Positions 1 to 8,375 of a stretch of 64,000 nt of DNA are shown here, one piece after another. The translations under genes were made by a program, and so were the position numbers. The DNA comes from Gammaproteobacteria bacterium (GTDB lineage Bacteria; Pseudomonadota; Gammaproteobacteria; UBA6429; Thiohalophilaceae), in the NCBI GenBank assembly GCA_016125505.1, contig WGLP01000002.1, forward strand, positions 1 to 64,000. The letters run 5' to 3'. Numbering within the stretch: the stretch's first letter is position 1; each line of letters begins with the position of its first letter. The notes beneath the pieces were generated by a model. The model ran no database searches, had not been told where the DNA came from, and was given only the letters and a program-made list of their open reading frames with translations.

Positions 1-120
1 CTACCCGCGCGCGGAACCCATGATGGCCCGGAGGCAAAACAGCACCTCCACAAAAGAGGCCGGATATACGACTGCAACTGATCCTTCGTCCATGAAAACT
101 CAAAACTCAGTCATCTCCGG

Positions 121-744
121 TTGTGGGAGGAGTCCATATACGTACTTGTTAGCTATATCGTGCTTGGTCTGGCCATCATTTTCGAAGGGGGTGCCTGGTT
201 TTTCGCCTTGCGCGAATTTTCCCGGCAGAAAGGCCAGGTCGGTTATATTCAGGCGGTGCAACGCGCCAAGGACCCGTCGATCTTCGTGGTGTTGTTCGAA
301 GACTCCGCCGCGATGCTGGGTTTACTGGTCGCGCTATTGGCGACGATATTGGGCCAGTTGACAGGTAATTTATATTTCGATGGTATCGCCTCCATTATTA
401 TCGGCCTGATCCTGGGGGTCACAGCGGCATGGCTCGCGTACGAAACCAAGGGCTTGCTAATCGGCGAGCGTGCCAGTGCGGATGTTATCGAAGGGATTCG
501 TTCGATCGTGGCTACAGTGACAGACGTGAAGCATGTGAATGAAATCGCCACCATGCATATGGGACCGGATTTTGTGCTGGCGAACCTGAGTCTGGACTTT
601 GTTGATAATATTCCATCGCAGTCCGTGGAACGCACGATTACCGAGATCACCGCGCAGATTAAGCAACGTTACCCGGTGGTCAAACGTGTGTTTATCGAAA
701 TCGAAAGCTGGCGGAATCATACCTCGGGGACAATGACGCAATAA
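121..744 (+). pseudogene. CDF-family cation efflux protein, missing its N-terminal half
   Basis: The visible protein matches the back half of cation diffusion facilitator transporters, which export divalent metals in exchange for protons. It has TM4 (SYIVLGLAIIFEGGAWF), TM5 carrying the acidic motif FEDSAAMLGL, TM6 (FDGIASIIIGLILG), the family sequence YETKGLLIGE and a cytoplasmic C-terminal domain. TM1-3, which hold half of the metal site in TM2, are absent. An in-frame TGA lies at 79-81, and no frame of bases 1-120 encodes the missing helices. The only start in frame is a TTG at 121. It is therefore a truncated or rearranged gene, or a junction at the end of a contig. It ends in the terminator at 742-770. 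Confidence 0.75.
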
Positions 745-770
745 AAAACCCGGCAGCGCCGGGTTTTTTA
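742..770. terminator. bidirectional intrinsic terminator
   Basis: A perfect 12-bp stem (743-754 with 758-769) has a GC-rich core, an AGC loop, an A-run on the left and a T-run on the right. It can therefore stop transcription from both the CDF remnant (+) and the convergent Rrf2 gene (-). It overlaps the CDF stop codon. Confidence 0.9.
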
Positions 771-789
771 TTGTAGTGAGCAGCGACGT

Positions 790-1212
790 TTATGCAGCAA
801 CAACGCTTTGATTGACGTTCATGCGTTCCACGGTTTCTTCATGCAGTGCGGCGAGAGTGATGCCGTCGAGATGTTGTGATACTTTGTTTTCCAGCAAGCC
901 CCACGCCATCAGGGTCGCGGATTGTGGTTGTCCGTTAAAGTCGGCGGCAGTCTTGCGATTGATGTCGATTGCGGACACGATATCAGCGATGGTGATGACC
1001 TCGGTCGGTTTCCCGAGCACGTAACCACCGCCAGGACCACGAACACCTTTGACCAGATTATTTTTGCGTAATAGCGCAAATATCTGCTCGAGGTAGGACA
1101 AGGAAATATCCAGTTTCTTTGCCAGGGAAGTGAGAGAGACGGGATTTGGCATCTGGAATGCCAGATTCAGCATCGCCTTGATTGCATAATGTGCACGAGA
1201 AGAGATTGTCAT
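790..1212 (-). CDS. Rrf2/IscR-family transcriptional regulator without cluster cysteines
   Basis: This 140-residue protein aligns along its length with IscR. It has the N-terminal winged helix (SSRAHYAIKAMLNLA), the recognition region SLSYLEQIFALLRKN and the wing VRGPGGGYVLGKP. IscR binds a [2Fe-2S] cluster through three cysteines at about residues 92-104; this protein contains no cysteine at all. It therefore cannot be a classical cluster sensor and may act as an apo-regulator or respond to something else. It stands alone: no isc or suf genes are adjacent. The start ATG is the only one giving the complete helix-turn-helix. The family call is secure; the signal and targets are unknown. Confidence 0.9.
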   Translation of the reverse strand: MTISSRAHYAIKAMLNLAFQMPNPVSLTSLAKKLDISLSYLEQIFALLRKNNLVKGVRGPGGGYVLGKPTEVITIADIVSAIDINRKTAADFNGQPQSATLMAWGLLENKVSQHLDGITLAALHEETVERMNVNQSVVAA

Positions 1213-1525
1213 AGCCTACGGTCCTGTTCGTTATGTGGAAAGTTCATCCAATATGGAAATAGCCCAATCCTTGCTTCCCTTCCTTGGCCGCTATAGAGAT
1301 TGGCTAACAACATTCCATGGATACCCTGACTACTAAAGTAGAAATTAGGCCTTATTTTCTCAACGTTCTTTTTGTTAATAATTGTAAATCTTTTAAGGGA
1401 AATACAAGTCAATTGAAAGGAAAAACCGGGTAATGAGCAGTCTGTATGTAATTATAGGTCGCAGCTTGGGTCAGCAAAAGTCATTATTAATAAAAAGGGA
1501 TCGAAACCAGGAAAACGGGACGCGC

Positions 1526-2533
1526 ATGCACCGGACAGCGCTCATCTTGCTGTTAGCCATGTTCCTTTCTGCCTGCGCCGCTAATAAAGGCGGTTTCAAC
1601 TCCAGCGAGTTACCGACTGAATCCGAGGTCTCTACCCGGCTTGCGGAGGCAAGTCTGCCGAAGGAATTGCGAACGCAGATCATCCGGTTACACAGTCGTG
1701 AGCCTCAGGAGCGGGCAGCTGCAGCAGGGCATTTGGGCAATATGGGCCTCGGGGCGGCGGCCGCCGTACCCTATCTGGTGCGCCTATTGGCGGATAATAC
1801 GCCGGTTCAGCTTTCCCAATATCTTGGTGGTGGTTATTACAGCAGCACTGAAACGACACCGGGTGATGAGGCCAGCCGTGCGCTGGGAGAGATCGGTGAC
1901 CCTGCGAGTAATGCCTTGTTGTTTGCCTTGCAGGATACCCGCCCTGAGGTACGTCGTCTGGCCGCCAAGGCCCTTGGGCAGATTGGTGACATCCGTGCAA
2001 TCGATTTCCTCATCGGCTTGCTAAGTGACCCGGATCGGGGCGTTCGGGCCACGGCGGCCATTGCCCTGGGCAATTATCGCCACCCCATGGCGGCGCAAAA
2101 GATTATGGATGCCTATCCAGCAGCGGGTTTGTCGGCGCGAGTGGATTTGATCTTTGCCCTGGCGCATATCAACGACATTCTGGCCGTGCCGTTTTTGATG
2201 CAACATGCGAAAGACCCGGAGCCGGATATTCGCGCCGCGATTATGCTGGCGCTGGGAAAATTGCGCGATGCCCGAGTGATCCCGGCCCTGTTGCAGGGCG
2301 TGCAGGATAGCGATGAGATCACCCGTGCCAATGCTGCCTACTCCTTGGGGATGTACTACTCGCCAGCGGTTGTTGATGCCCTGATTAAGGCGTTAGCGGA
2401 TTCAGCACCGCGTGTGCGGGAAGCGGCATTGGAATCACTCACGACGATGACCGGTATGGATTACGGAAACGATCAGAACAAATGGCAGACCTGGTGGCGT
2501 GAACAGCGTCAACAGATGCAAACACCGCGATAA
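1526..2533 (+). CDS. HEAT-repeat lipoprotein
   Basis: A 335-residue protein predicted to be an outer- or inner-membrane lipoprotein. The chosen ATG gives a signal peptide with a typical lipobox (LFLSAC after RTALILLLAM). An upstream GTG/ATG-type start would put about 30 unlikely residues in front of it. A GGAAAACGGGA stretch just upstream can serve as ribosome binding site. The mature part is a run of HEAT/PBS-lyase-type repeats, each like DPDRGVRATAAIALGNYR, so it is an alpha-solenoid for protein binding. The last about 40 residues (WQTWWREQRQQM) are outside the repeats. No enzymatic motif is seen, and the partner is unknown. Confidence 0.8.
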   Translation: MHRTALILLLAMFLSACAANKGGFNSSELPTESEVSTRLAEASLPKELRTQIIRLHSREPQERAAAAGHLGNMGLGAAAAVPYLVRLLADNTPVQLSQYLGGGYYSSTETTPGDEASRALGEIGDPASNALLFALQDTRPEVRRLAAKALGQIGDIRAIDFLIGLLSDPDRGVRATAAIALGNYRHPMAAQKIMDAYPAAGLSARVDLIFALAHINDILAVPFLMQHAKDPEPDIRAAIMLALGKLRDARVIPALLQGVQDSDEITRANAAYSLGMYYSPAVVDALIKALADSAPRVREAALESLTTMTGMDYGNDQNKWQTWWREQRQQMQTPR

Positions 2534-2563
2534 GTTTGTAGACCAAATTGACCGGGGAAGTTG

Positions 2564-2866
2564 TTATTGAGGGTTTTTCACCGATACGGTTGCATCAGGA
2601 TCCAGCAATTTGATCGCACGGCTGGCCTTGTCGAGGCATGGGATAAATTCACGGTGTTCCATTGCGATTTTGGCACCGGTTATCAGGTTGTCTGCGGCAT
2701 CCGCAATCCGCTGATTAAGGGTTTGCGCCTTCTGTTGATACAGTTCCTGTGCTTGTGTGATAAGCCGATTGCACTGCGCGTCTACAGTGACCTGTTTGGT
2801 GCGATGGGCGCAGCCCGTAAGCGCGATGTTCAGCGTAACGAAAGCAAGAAGTGCTTGAATTCGCAT
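2564..2866 (-). CDS. small predicted lipoprotein with coiled-coil character
   Basis: A 100-residue product with a signal peptide ending in a lipobox (ALTGC) followed by a helical region rich in Q, A and K (ITQAQELYQQKAQTLNQRI) and a C-terminal segment with one further cysteine. The start at 2866 is preceded on the minus strand by GGGGAG at good spacing. A longer frame upstream exists but runs antisense through the divergent cbiX gene and is not used. It lies tail-to-tail with the HEAT lipoprotein. I do not recognise a named family. Confidence 0.65.
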   Translation of the reverse strand: MRIQALLAFVTLNIALTGCAHRTKQVTVDAQCNRLITQAQELYQQKAQTLNQRIADAADNLITGAKIAMEHREFIPCLDKASRAIKLLDPDATVSVKNPQ

Positions 2867-2890
2867 ATGTCTCCCCGGAATCGATTGTCT

Positions 2891-2896
2891 TATAAT
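2891..2896 (+). promoter_or_regulatory. possible -10 element for cbiX
   Basis: A perfect TATAAT sits in the 61-bp divergent gap, 32 bases before the cbiX ATG. The matching -35 is poor, so this is only a candidate. Confidence 0.35.
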
Positions 2897-2927
2897 AGCA
2901 AATACATTTTTAAAACGAATTTGTGAT

Positions 2928-3290
2928 ATGCGTGCATTACTCGTGGTCGCCCACGGCAGTCGCCGGTCGGTATCCAATGATGAGGTAAGACAATTGACGA
3001 ACGAATTACGCGTGGCCGCCGGCCAGGAATTCGCGAAGGTCGAATGTGCCTTTCTGGAGCTGGCAGAGCCGTCAATTCCAGACGGGATTTCCTGCTGTGT
3101 GTCCGAAGGCGCGACCGAGGTTGTCATTCTGCCCTATTTTCTGTCTGCCGGCAGGCATGTGGCCAAGGACATTCCTGAAATCGTGGCCAGTGCCCGGGAT
3201 GAACACCCAGGTGTGACTCTGCGGATCGCCCCCTATCTTGGTCAGGCCAAGGCGCTGGTCGCAAGCATGCTCGAACTGAGCGCAAAATAA
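2928..3290 (+). CDS. cbiX: short CbiX/SirB-type sirohydrochlorin chelatase
   Basis: At 120 residues this is the single-domain (CbiXS-like) form of the class II chelatases, which work as homodimers and insert Co2+, Fe2+ or Ni2+ into sirohydrochlorin or related tetrapyrroles. The start LLVVAHGSRR contains the first metal-binding histidine. LPYFLSAGRHVAKDIP carries the second conserved histidine-containing loop. Length and motifs match the family. The metal cannot be told from sequence: the neighbourhood has no other sirohaem or cobalamin genes. Confidence 0.85.
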   Translation: MRALLVVAHGSRRSVSNDEVRQLTNELRVAAGQEFAKVECAFLELAEPSIPDGISCCVSEGATEVVILPYFLSAGRHVAKDIPEIVASARDEHPGVTLRIAPYLGQAKALVASMLELSAK

Positions 3291-3469
3291 CCAACCCCGG
3301 GTTAGAAAAAATTTTTTTTCCAGATTTTCCATTGGGCTCAGCGTGACTGCGACGTGCTGAGATCTCCATACTGATCAGTTACTTAGGGCAGAAATGTCAG
3401 TCTCGTGTCAATTGTAAGCTATTGATTCTTATAGATTAATTTACAAGGTTGTGAGCAAAGTCAGCGCTT
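3291..3469. other. non-coding stretch after cbiX
   Basis: No credible gene is seen here. A small GC palindrome followed by A/T tracts (about 3295-3320) may end cbiX transcription weakly. An AT-rich patch around 3405-3445 (TTGTAAGCTATTGATTCTTA and following bases) could hold the promoter of the RNA that follows. Confidence 0.4.
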
Positions 3470-3609
3470 GCATGGCTTGGGCAGGGGGGCTAAGGTTAGT
3501 CCACCAGCCCCCGCCAAGGGTCAGCTGGTGGAAAATTCGCATTTTCTTTGTTGTTATATACTTAAACCCTCCTGTGGACACTGAGTAAATCCTAAGGAGG
3601 GTTTTTTTT
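3470..3609 (+). ncRNA. candidate structured RNA or terminated leader with two competing hairpins
   Basis: This stretch between cbiX and the AAA+ gene has no ORF but strong foldable structure. Bases 3476-3491 (CTTGGGCAGGGGGGCT) can pair with 3506-3518 (AGCCCCCGCCAAG), with two or three small bulges. A second perfect 9-bp hairpin pairs TCCACCAGC (3500-3508) with GCTGGTGGA (3524-3532). The two share 3506-3508 and cannot form together. A strong intrinsic terminator follows at 3564-3609. Either an independent small RNA or a terminated leader would fit. It does not match the features I know of 6S, tmRNA, SRP RNA, RNase P RNA or a standard riboswitch. Confidence 0.4.
3564..3609 (+). terminator. strong intrinsic terminator before the AAA+ gene
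   Basis: A perfect 10-bp stem (AAACCCTCCT, 3564-3573, with AGGAGGGTTT, 3595-3604) is followed by a T-run. It lies about 100 bases before the next gene and 270 bases after cbiX, so it most likely terminates the RNA in between. Confidence 0.8.
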
Positions 3610-3710
3610 ATGCCGTGATAAAACTCCGGTTCCCCGGCGAACTAAAAAAACCCGAAAATCCGCACAGGGCGTTCCGATAATAATTATTCATTACTCAGAA
3701 TTTGCCAGGC

Positions 3711-5180
3711 ATGCACGATTCACACGATCTCGAGTTGGTTCTCAAGTCGCACATTCCGATCGTTGTCATTGAGACACGCGAAGAACAGCGCGCGGTAAAC
3801 ATGATCAAGTCACTGCAGTTTCGGCTGGCCTTACCCATTTATCAGTGGACGGTAACGGAAGGTCTGCAGCGCATCGATCTCGATTATGAACCGCAACGCC
3901 ACAATGCCAAGCCCACGGAGGTCCTGGGTAATATCAAGGCGGGAACCAATCACGGGATCTACATCCTGCTGGATTTTCATCCGTACCTGAACGACCCGAT
4001 GCACGTGCGCCTGTTGAAAGACATTGCCATCTCTTATGAGCTGACACATCAAACCATCGTCTTGATCAGTCACGATATCGATATCCCGCCGGAGCTGAAG
4101 AATTTCAGCGCGATGGTGGAGCTGGACCTGCCGACCGATCAGGTATTGCGCGAGATTGTGAACGATGTCGCCGAGAAATGGGCCAGACAGAATCGCAAAA
4201 AGGTAAAAGCGAATCCGGCGTCATTTGATGCCCTGGTAAAGAATCTGTCGGGCCTGACCCACTCCGAGGCATTACGCGTTGCGCGCACGGCCATCTATGA
4301 TGATGGTGCGATTACCCCGGATGATATACCGACCGTCATGAAGGCAAAGTATGCCCTGCTCAGCAAGGACGGGATGTTGCACTTCGAGCTCGGTACTGAA
4401 CAGTTTTCCAGTGTTGGCGGCTTCTCCCGCCTGAAGACCTGGTTACGTCAGCGGCAACCGGTATTTGAAGGTAAGCTTGCCGGGCTGGATATGCCCAAGG
4501 GGATCTTGTTACTGGGGGTACAGGGCTGTGGCAAGAGCCTCGCGGCAAAGGCCGTTGCGGGTGTGCTGGGGATACCTTTGCTGCGGCTGGATCTGGCGGG
4601 GATCTTTAACAAGTATCACGGTGAAACCGAGCGCAACTTGCGGGAATCATTGAAGGCTGCGGAGAGTATGGCGCCGTGTGTGTTGTGGATCGATGAACTG
4701 GAAAAAGGTATCTCCACCGGCGAGAACGATGGCGGCACCTCCAAGCGGGTCTTGGGTTCGCTGTTAACGTGGATGGCAGAGAAGAAAAGCGCGGTGTTCA
4801 TCGTGGCAACGGCGAATGAAATCGAGGCGCTGCCACCGGAATTGGTACGTAAGGGCCGGTTTGATGAAATCTTTTTTGTTGATTTACCCGATCTGAAGAC
4901 GCGTGCGCTTATCTACGAAATACATTTGCAAAAGCGTGGTTATGCCAGCCCGCAGTTTGATGTACAACGCTTAGCAGAATGGAGCGAAGGATTCTCCGGG
5001 GCGGAAGTCGAGCAATCGGTTGTAGCGGCGATCTATTCCGCCTATGCACAGGATGTGGCTTTGAATACCAACCACATCATGCAGGAGATCAAGCAAACCA
5101 AACCCTTGTCGATCGTCATGGCTGAACGTATAGAGGGCCTGAGGCAGTGGGCGCTGGATCGCACCGTTCCCGTGGATTAG
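3711..5180 (+). CDS. AAA+ ATPase, Ycf46-like
   Basis: A 489-residue protein. The N-terminal about 230 residues are a helical Ycf46-type region beginning LELVLKSHIPIVVIETREE. An AAA+ module follows: Walker A GVQGCGKS (about residue 268), Walker B VLWIDELEKG (about 324), sensor-1 ATAN (about 366) and the arginine-finger region RKGRFDEIFFVDLP. Ycf46-like proteins are known from cyanobacteria, plastids and many proteobacteria; their role is poorly defined. I chose the ATG at 3711; a TTG nine bases earlier is possible, and neither has a clear Shine-Dalgarno. It is followed after 140 bp by the zinc-finger/TPR membrane protein. Confidence 0.85.
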   Translation: MHDSHDLELVLKSHIPIVVIETREEQRAVNMIKSLQFRLALPIYQWTVTEGLQRIDLDYEPQRHNAKPTEVLGNIKAGTNHGIYILLDFHPYLNDPMHVRLLKDIAISYELTHQTIVLISHDIDIPPELKNFSAMVELDLPTDQVLREIVNDVAEKWARQNRKKVKANPASFDALVKNLSGLTHSEALRVARTAIYDDGAITPDDIPTVMKAKYALLSKDGMLHFELGTEQFSSVGGFSRLKTWLRQRQPVFEGKLAGLDMPKGILLLGVQGCGKSLAAKAVAGVLGIPLLRLDLAGIFNKYHGETERNLRESLKAAESMAPCVLWIDELEKGISTGENDGGTSKRVLGSLLTWMAEKKSAVFIVATANEIEALPPELVRKGRFDEIFFVDLPDLKTRALIYEIHLQKRGYASPQFDVQRLAEWSEGFSGAEVEQSVVAAIYSAYAQDVALNTNHIMQEIKQTKPLSIVMAERIEGLRQWALDRTVPVD

Positions 5181-5320
5181 GGTGTAAGCGCAATAAGCAA
5201 AATAACAGCGTGGATCGCGTGGTTCTGCTTGTTTTTGTTCAGCGCGGTTAAATTTCTTGAATCTGGGTGGTGCTCTCGCTACTCTCGGATTTTGGGGGAA
5301 GATAAACACGTCGGTTAGCC

Positions 5321-6793
5321 ATGGCAGTTGTCACTTGTAAATATCATCCGCAAATACCGGCACGTTGGCGCTGCGAGTCCTGCCAAATCAACTACTGCCC
5401 GAGCTGCATCACGGTTAATGGCCAGCGGGCGCCGGATTGTCCGATCTGCAAGAGTGAATTAACGTCGTTAGGCTCCGCCAATCTGATCAAGCCGTTCTGG
5501 ACGCGCCTGCGGGAGTTTTTTTTGTACCCGTTGCATCCCGCGCCACTTATGGTCATGTTTGGCCTGAGTGTGATTGCCTTCCTGATTGCACAGATTCCGG
5601 GTTGGTTTATTCAAACGGATTTTTTGCTGTGGCGCGTCCACCGCTACGACCTGTTTTCCTTGCCGTTTGTATTCGTTTATCTCAAATATGCACAGAGTGT
5701 GCTGGAAGACACGGCCCACGGTCATCTCAAGCCCACGCCCTTGTCTTCGGAGAAATTGACCGAGAACGGCATGATTATCGTCAAAATGATGCTGTTGTTC
5801 TTCGCATTTTCCTTGATCCAGTTTGCCACGCTCGACCTGTTCGGCCAGTTCGGCAAACACATCGTGCAAATCATTCTGGTATTCGCCACACCGGCTGCAA
5901 TTATGGTGCTGGCAATGGAGGATAAATTGGCCAGCGCCATAAATCCTGCAACTGTGGGTTCATTGATGTTGCGCATTGGCGCGCCTTATTTATTGTTGTT
6001 TGCCCTGATTTATTTCCTGATACAGGCCAAGAATTTCATGATTGGGATGGTGTCTGGCGTTTTCAGTCCGGCATTAACTATTGCGTTTTTTGAATTCTTT
6101 TCGATGTACTTCTATTTGATCGTAGCCAATATGATGGGTTATCTGTTGTATCAGCATCATGAAGAACTGGGTTTCAGCATTGACGTTGAAGTGGAAGTCT
6201 ACCCTGAAAAGAAAAAGACAAAAACGTCACCGGTACAGGAGGTCAGTCCGGAATTGCGTGCGGTCGAGATTCTTATTCATGAAGGCAAGACCGAAGAGGC
6301 GGTCAGACAGTTGCAGGGCGTTATCCGAAATTCACCGACGGATCTGGAGGCGCGTGAACGCCTGCTCAAATTGTTGCGTCTGACCGGGGACATGGCAGCG
6401 TTTCGCGAGCAGGGGCAATCTTATATCTCCTATCTGATTAGCGATAACAAGTATGCACAGGCGGCCAAGGTCTATCAGGGTTGTATCGAATTCGATAAGA
6501 CCTTCAAGCCCGAGAAAGCAGGTGAGCGTGTGGAATTGGGTAAGCTTTTTCGACACAATGGCCAACCCAAGCTGGCGATGGCCATCCTGAATAACCTGCA
6601 CAAGGATTTTCCCAACTATGACAATGTGCCACAGGCCTATCTGATGGTGGCGCAGATGTTGTGTGAACAATTCAATGAGGATGCGCGCGCCAAACAGGTA
6701 CTGAAGTTTGTGCTGGAAAATTACCCGTCACACCCAATGACCGAGGCCGTACGCGATTATCTGAAAATCGTCGAGGATGTCTCTAACCGCTAG
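5321..6793 (+). CDS. zinc-finger, multi-pass membrane and TPR protein
   Basis: This 490-residue protein has three parts. Residues 5-45 form a B-box-like zinc module (CKYHP, CESCQINYCPSC, CPICKSEL: at least seven Cys and one His). Residues about 60-280 hold around six hydrophobic segments. From about 310 to the end is a soluble TPR-like tail (EGKTEEAVRQLQGVIRNSP and repeats). It is probably an inner-membrane scaffold with both ends in the cytoplasm. Its tail resembles in length and layout that of the convergent rhomboid protease, whose gene overlaps it by 11 bp at the 3' end. No precise function can be given. Confidence 0.7.
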   Translation: MAVVTCKYHPQIPARWRCESCQINYCPSCITVNGQRAPDCPICKSELTSLGSANLIKPFWTRLREFFLYPLHPAPLMVMFGLSVIAFLIAQIPGWFIQTDFLLWRVHRYDLFSLPFVFVYLKYAQSVLEDTAHGHLKPTPLSSEKLTENGMIIVKMMLLFFAFSLIQFATLDLFGQFGKHIVQIILVFATPAAIMVLAMEDKLASAINPATVGSLMLRIGAPYLLLFALIYFLIQAKNFMIGMVSGVFSPALTIAFFEFFSMYFYLIVANMMGYLLYQHHEELGFSIDVEVEVYPEKKKTKTSPVQEVSPELRAVEILIHEGKTEEAVRQLQGVIRNSPTDLEARERLLKLLRLTGDMAAFREQGQSYISYLISDNKYAQAAKVYQGCIEFDKTFKPEKAGERVELGKLFRHNGQPKLAMAILNNLHKDFPNYDNVPQAYLMVAQMLCEQFNEDARAKQVLKFVLENYPSHPMTEAVRDYLKIVEDVSNR

Positions 6794-8246
6794 CCGTGCC
6801 TGCGAGCTTGAGCAGGTGTTGCGCCTCGCTGCTATCGGGATACATGCGCAGCAACATATCGCGGTAATGCACCATCTTGTCCTTGTCCTTGCCGTTAAAG
6901 TACTTGGCAAGTGCCGCCAGTCCTTCCGGATTGCGATGAAAATCCGCTTTCGCCTTGATCAGAAAGTTAACCAGTTTTTCCGCGTCATCCAGATAGCCGG
7001 CGGAGGCAAAACGCGTTGCCATGGAAATCATCAGCTCCGGTGTCCAGCGCGGTTTTGGCCTGGCCTTGGCGGCATATTCAACAAACGTGTCATGAATAAT
7101 CTTGATGGTAGCGCGATCCGAGCCGGGCAGATTGAGCAATTGGGTGGCGTACTGATGATATGACTCGGACGCAGGATTGTATTTGCAGACCGTATAAAGT
7201 TGTTGCTTGAGGCTGATGTCATTCGGGCGTTGCTTGAGCAGGGCCTCGAATTTTTCCCGCGCCTCATCGATCTTCATGCTCGCCAGCAATTGCATGGCCG
7301 CGTGGTGATCAGCCTGATAGCGATCTTCGTTTTTCTTTTCATCGACGTAGTCGATGTTGATGGCGCCGGGAATAAATTTGAGGACGCCGGCGAACAGTGC
7401 GCCGCCAAACAGGCCGCCGATATGGGCAGCGACGTTAATATTGGTATCGAATACGAATTGTATGACCGCCTGCAAGGCGACAAACAAGGGGAGCATGAGG
7501 ATGGCCGGTGCACGGACGTAATCAAAATAGACGAATAGAAAATAGAAAAAATTTATTTTGCGCAGACCAAATATCACCACATACATGCCGAGGACACCGG
7601 CAATTGCGCCGGAGGCGCCGATGCCGGGGATGGCGGAATGCGGAAACAGCAATACGTATAAAATGCCGGCGGTCAGACCGGAAAACAAATATCCGATCAG
7701 GTAAAGGGTGCGACCCAGGATCATTTCGACCACATAGCCCATCAATACGAACATCACCATGTTGCCCCAGAGATGCGCATTGCTTCCATGCAGGAACATA
7801 TTGGTAATAAGCGTTAGTACAGTAGGCTTGCTTGGGATCAGTCCGTATTTATTGGAAACGACCTTATCCTGCAGTTGCACGTAATGGGTACGATTGCTGC
7901 GCCACTCGTCAAAGCCTTTATCGCCCGGTTTGATAATTTCATTGGCGTCCAGTTTTGCCTGGAAATCACCGTCTTTGCGCATGGCGTATGCAAGCTTTTG
8001 CGCCGCATGAGAAAAACGATCGATATCCATTTCCGTTAATTTGTCCTTGCTCTCCGTGTAGTCCTCGTATGCGCGCAACTCTGTTTTGTAGAGTCCCGAA
8101 AATGTGTAGTACTCGCCGGCAGCGAGCGAGTTGGTGGTATCGTTGGATTGCCAGACATACCAGCAAAGGACATTCGCCAGGAGAATGATCAACGTGATCA
8201 GCGGCGGGTTCTTCCAATCCGGTTTTCGATCCAGGGGTAAAAACAT
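6783..8246 (-). CDS. rhomboid-family intramembrane serine protease with C-terminal TPR domain
   Basis: A 487-residue protein. The rhomboid core is clear: TM1 at about 15-33, the HxxxxHxxxN motif (His153, His158, Asn162), the catalytic serine in GIGASGAIAG (Ser212) and the catalytic histidine in VAAHIGGLFGG (His275). Rhomboids cleave membrane proteins inside the bilayer. Two things are unusual. About 105 residues, many charged, separate TM1 from the HxxxxHxxxN region, where simple rhomboids have a short loop. A roughly 180-residue TPR-like region follows the membrane part. It is convergent with, and overlaps, the zinc/TPR membrane gene. Confidence 0.9.
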   Translation of the reverse strand: MFLPLDRKPDWKNPPLITLIILLANVLCWYVWQSNDTTNSLAAGEYYTFSGLYKTELRAYEDYTESKDKLTEMDIDRFSHAAQKLAYAMRKDGDFQAKLDANEIIKPGDKGFDEWRSNRTHYVQLQDKVVSNKYGLIPSKPTVLTLITNMFLHGSNAHLWGNMVMFVLMGYVVEMILGRTLYLIGYLFSGLTAGILYVLLFPHSAIPGIGASGAIAGVLGMYVVIFGLRKINFFYFLFVYFDYVRAPAILMLPLFVALQAVIQFVFDTNINVAAHIGGLFGGALFAGVLKFIPGAINIDYVDEKKNEDRYQADHHAAMQLLASMKIDEAREKFEALLKQRPNDISLKQQLYTVCKYNPASESYHQYATQLLNLPGSDRATIKIIHDTFVEYAAKARPKPRWTPELMISMATRFASAGYLDDAEKLVNFLIKAKADFHRNPEGLAALAKYFNGKDKDKMVHYRDMLLRMYPDSSEAQHLLKLAGTASG

Positions 8247-8375
8247 CGATTAAGTCACAAATAATCTAAAGAGATTCGTTTTGGTCAGCCAAATAGCAAA
8301 TAATGTTACTCGTTCGCTGGAAAACCGGATTCTATTTTTTCTCTAATTAATTAGTTTTCAATGGCTAAGGGGATT

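Noticed and set aside
20..361. A 113-codon frame overlapping the CDF remnant
   Set aside because: It lies in a different frame from the conserved CDF sequence and has no family likeness.
1209..1412. A 67-codon minus-strand frame upstream of the Rrf2 gene
   Set aside because: It has no ribosome binding site, overlaps the Rrf2 start and lies in what looks like a promoter region.
2928..3127. Longer N-terminus for the small lipoprotein at 2564-2866
   Set aside because: It would run antisense through cbiX and bury the lipobox signal peptide.
3500..3506. TCCACCA, like a tRNA or tmRNA 3' end
   Set aside because: No cloverleaf, T-loop or tmRNA 5' signature precedes it.
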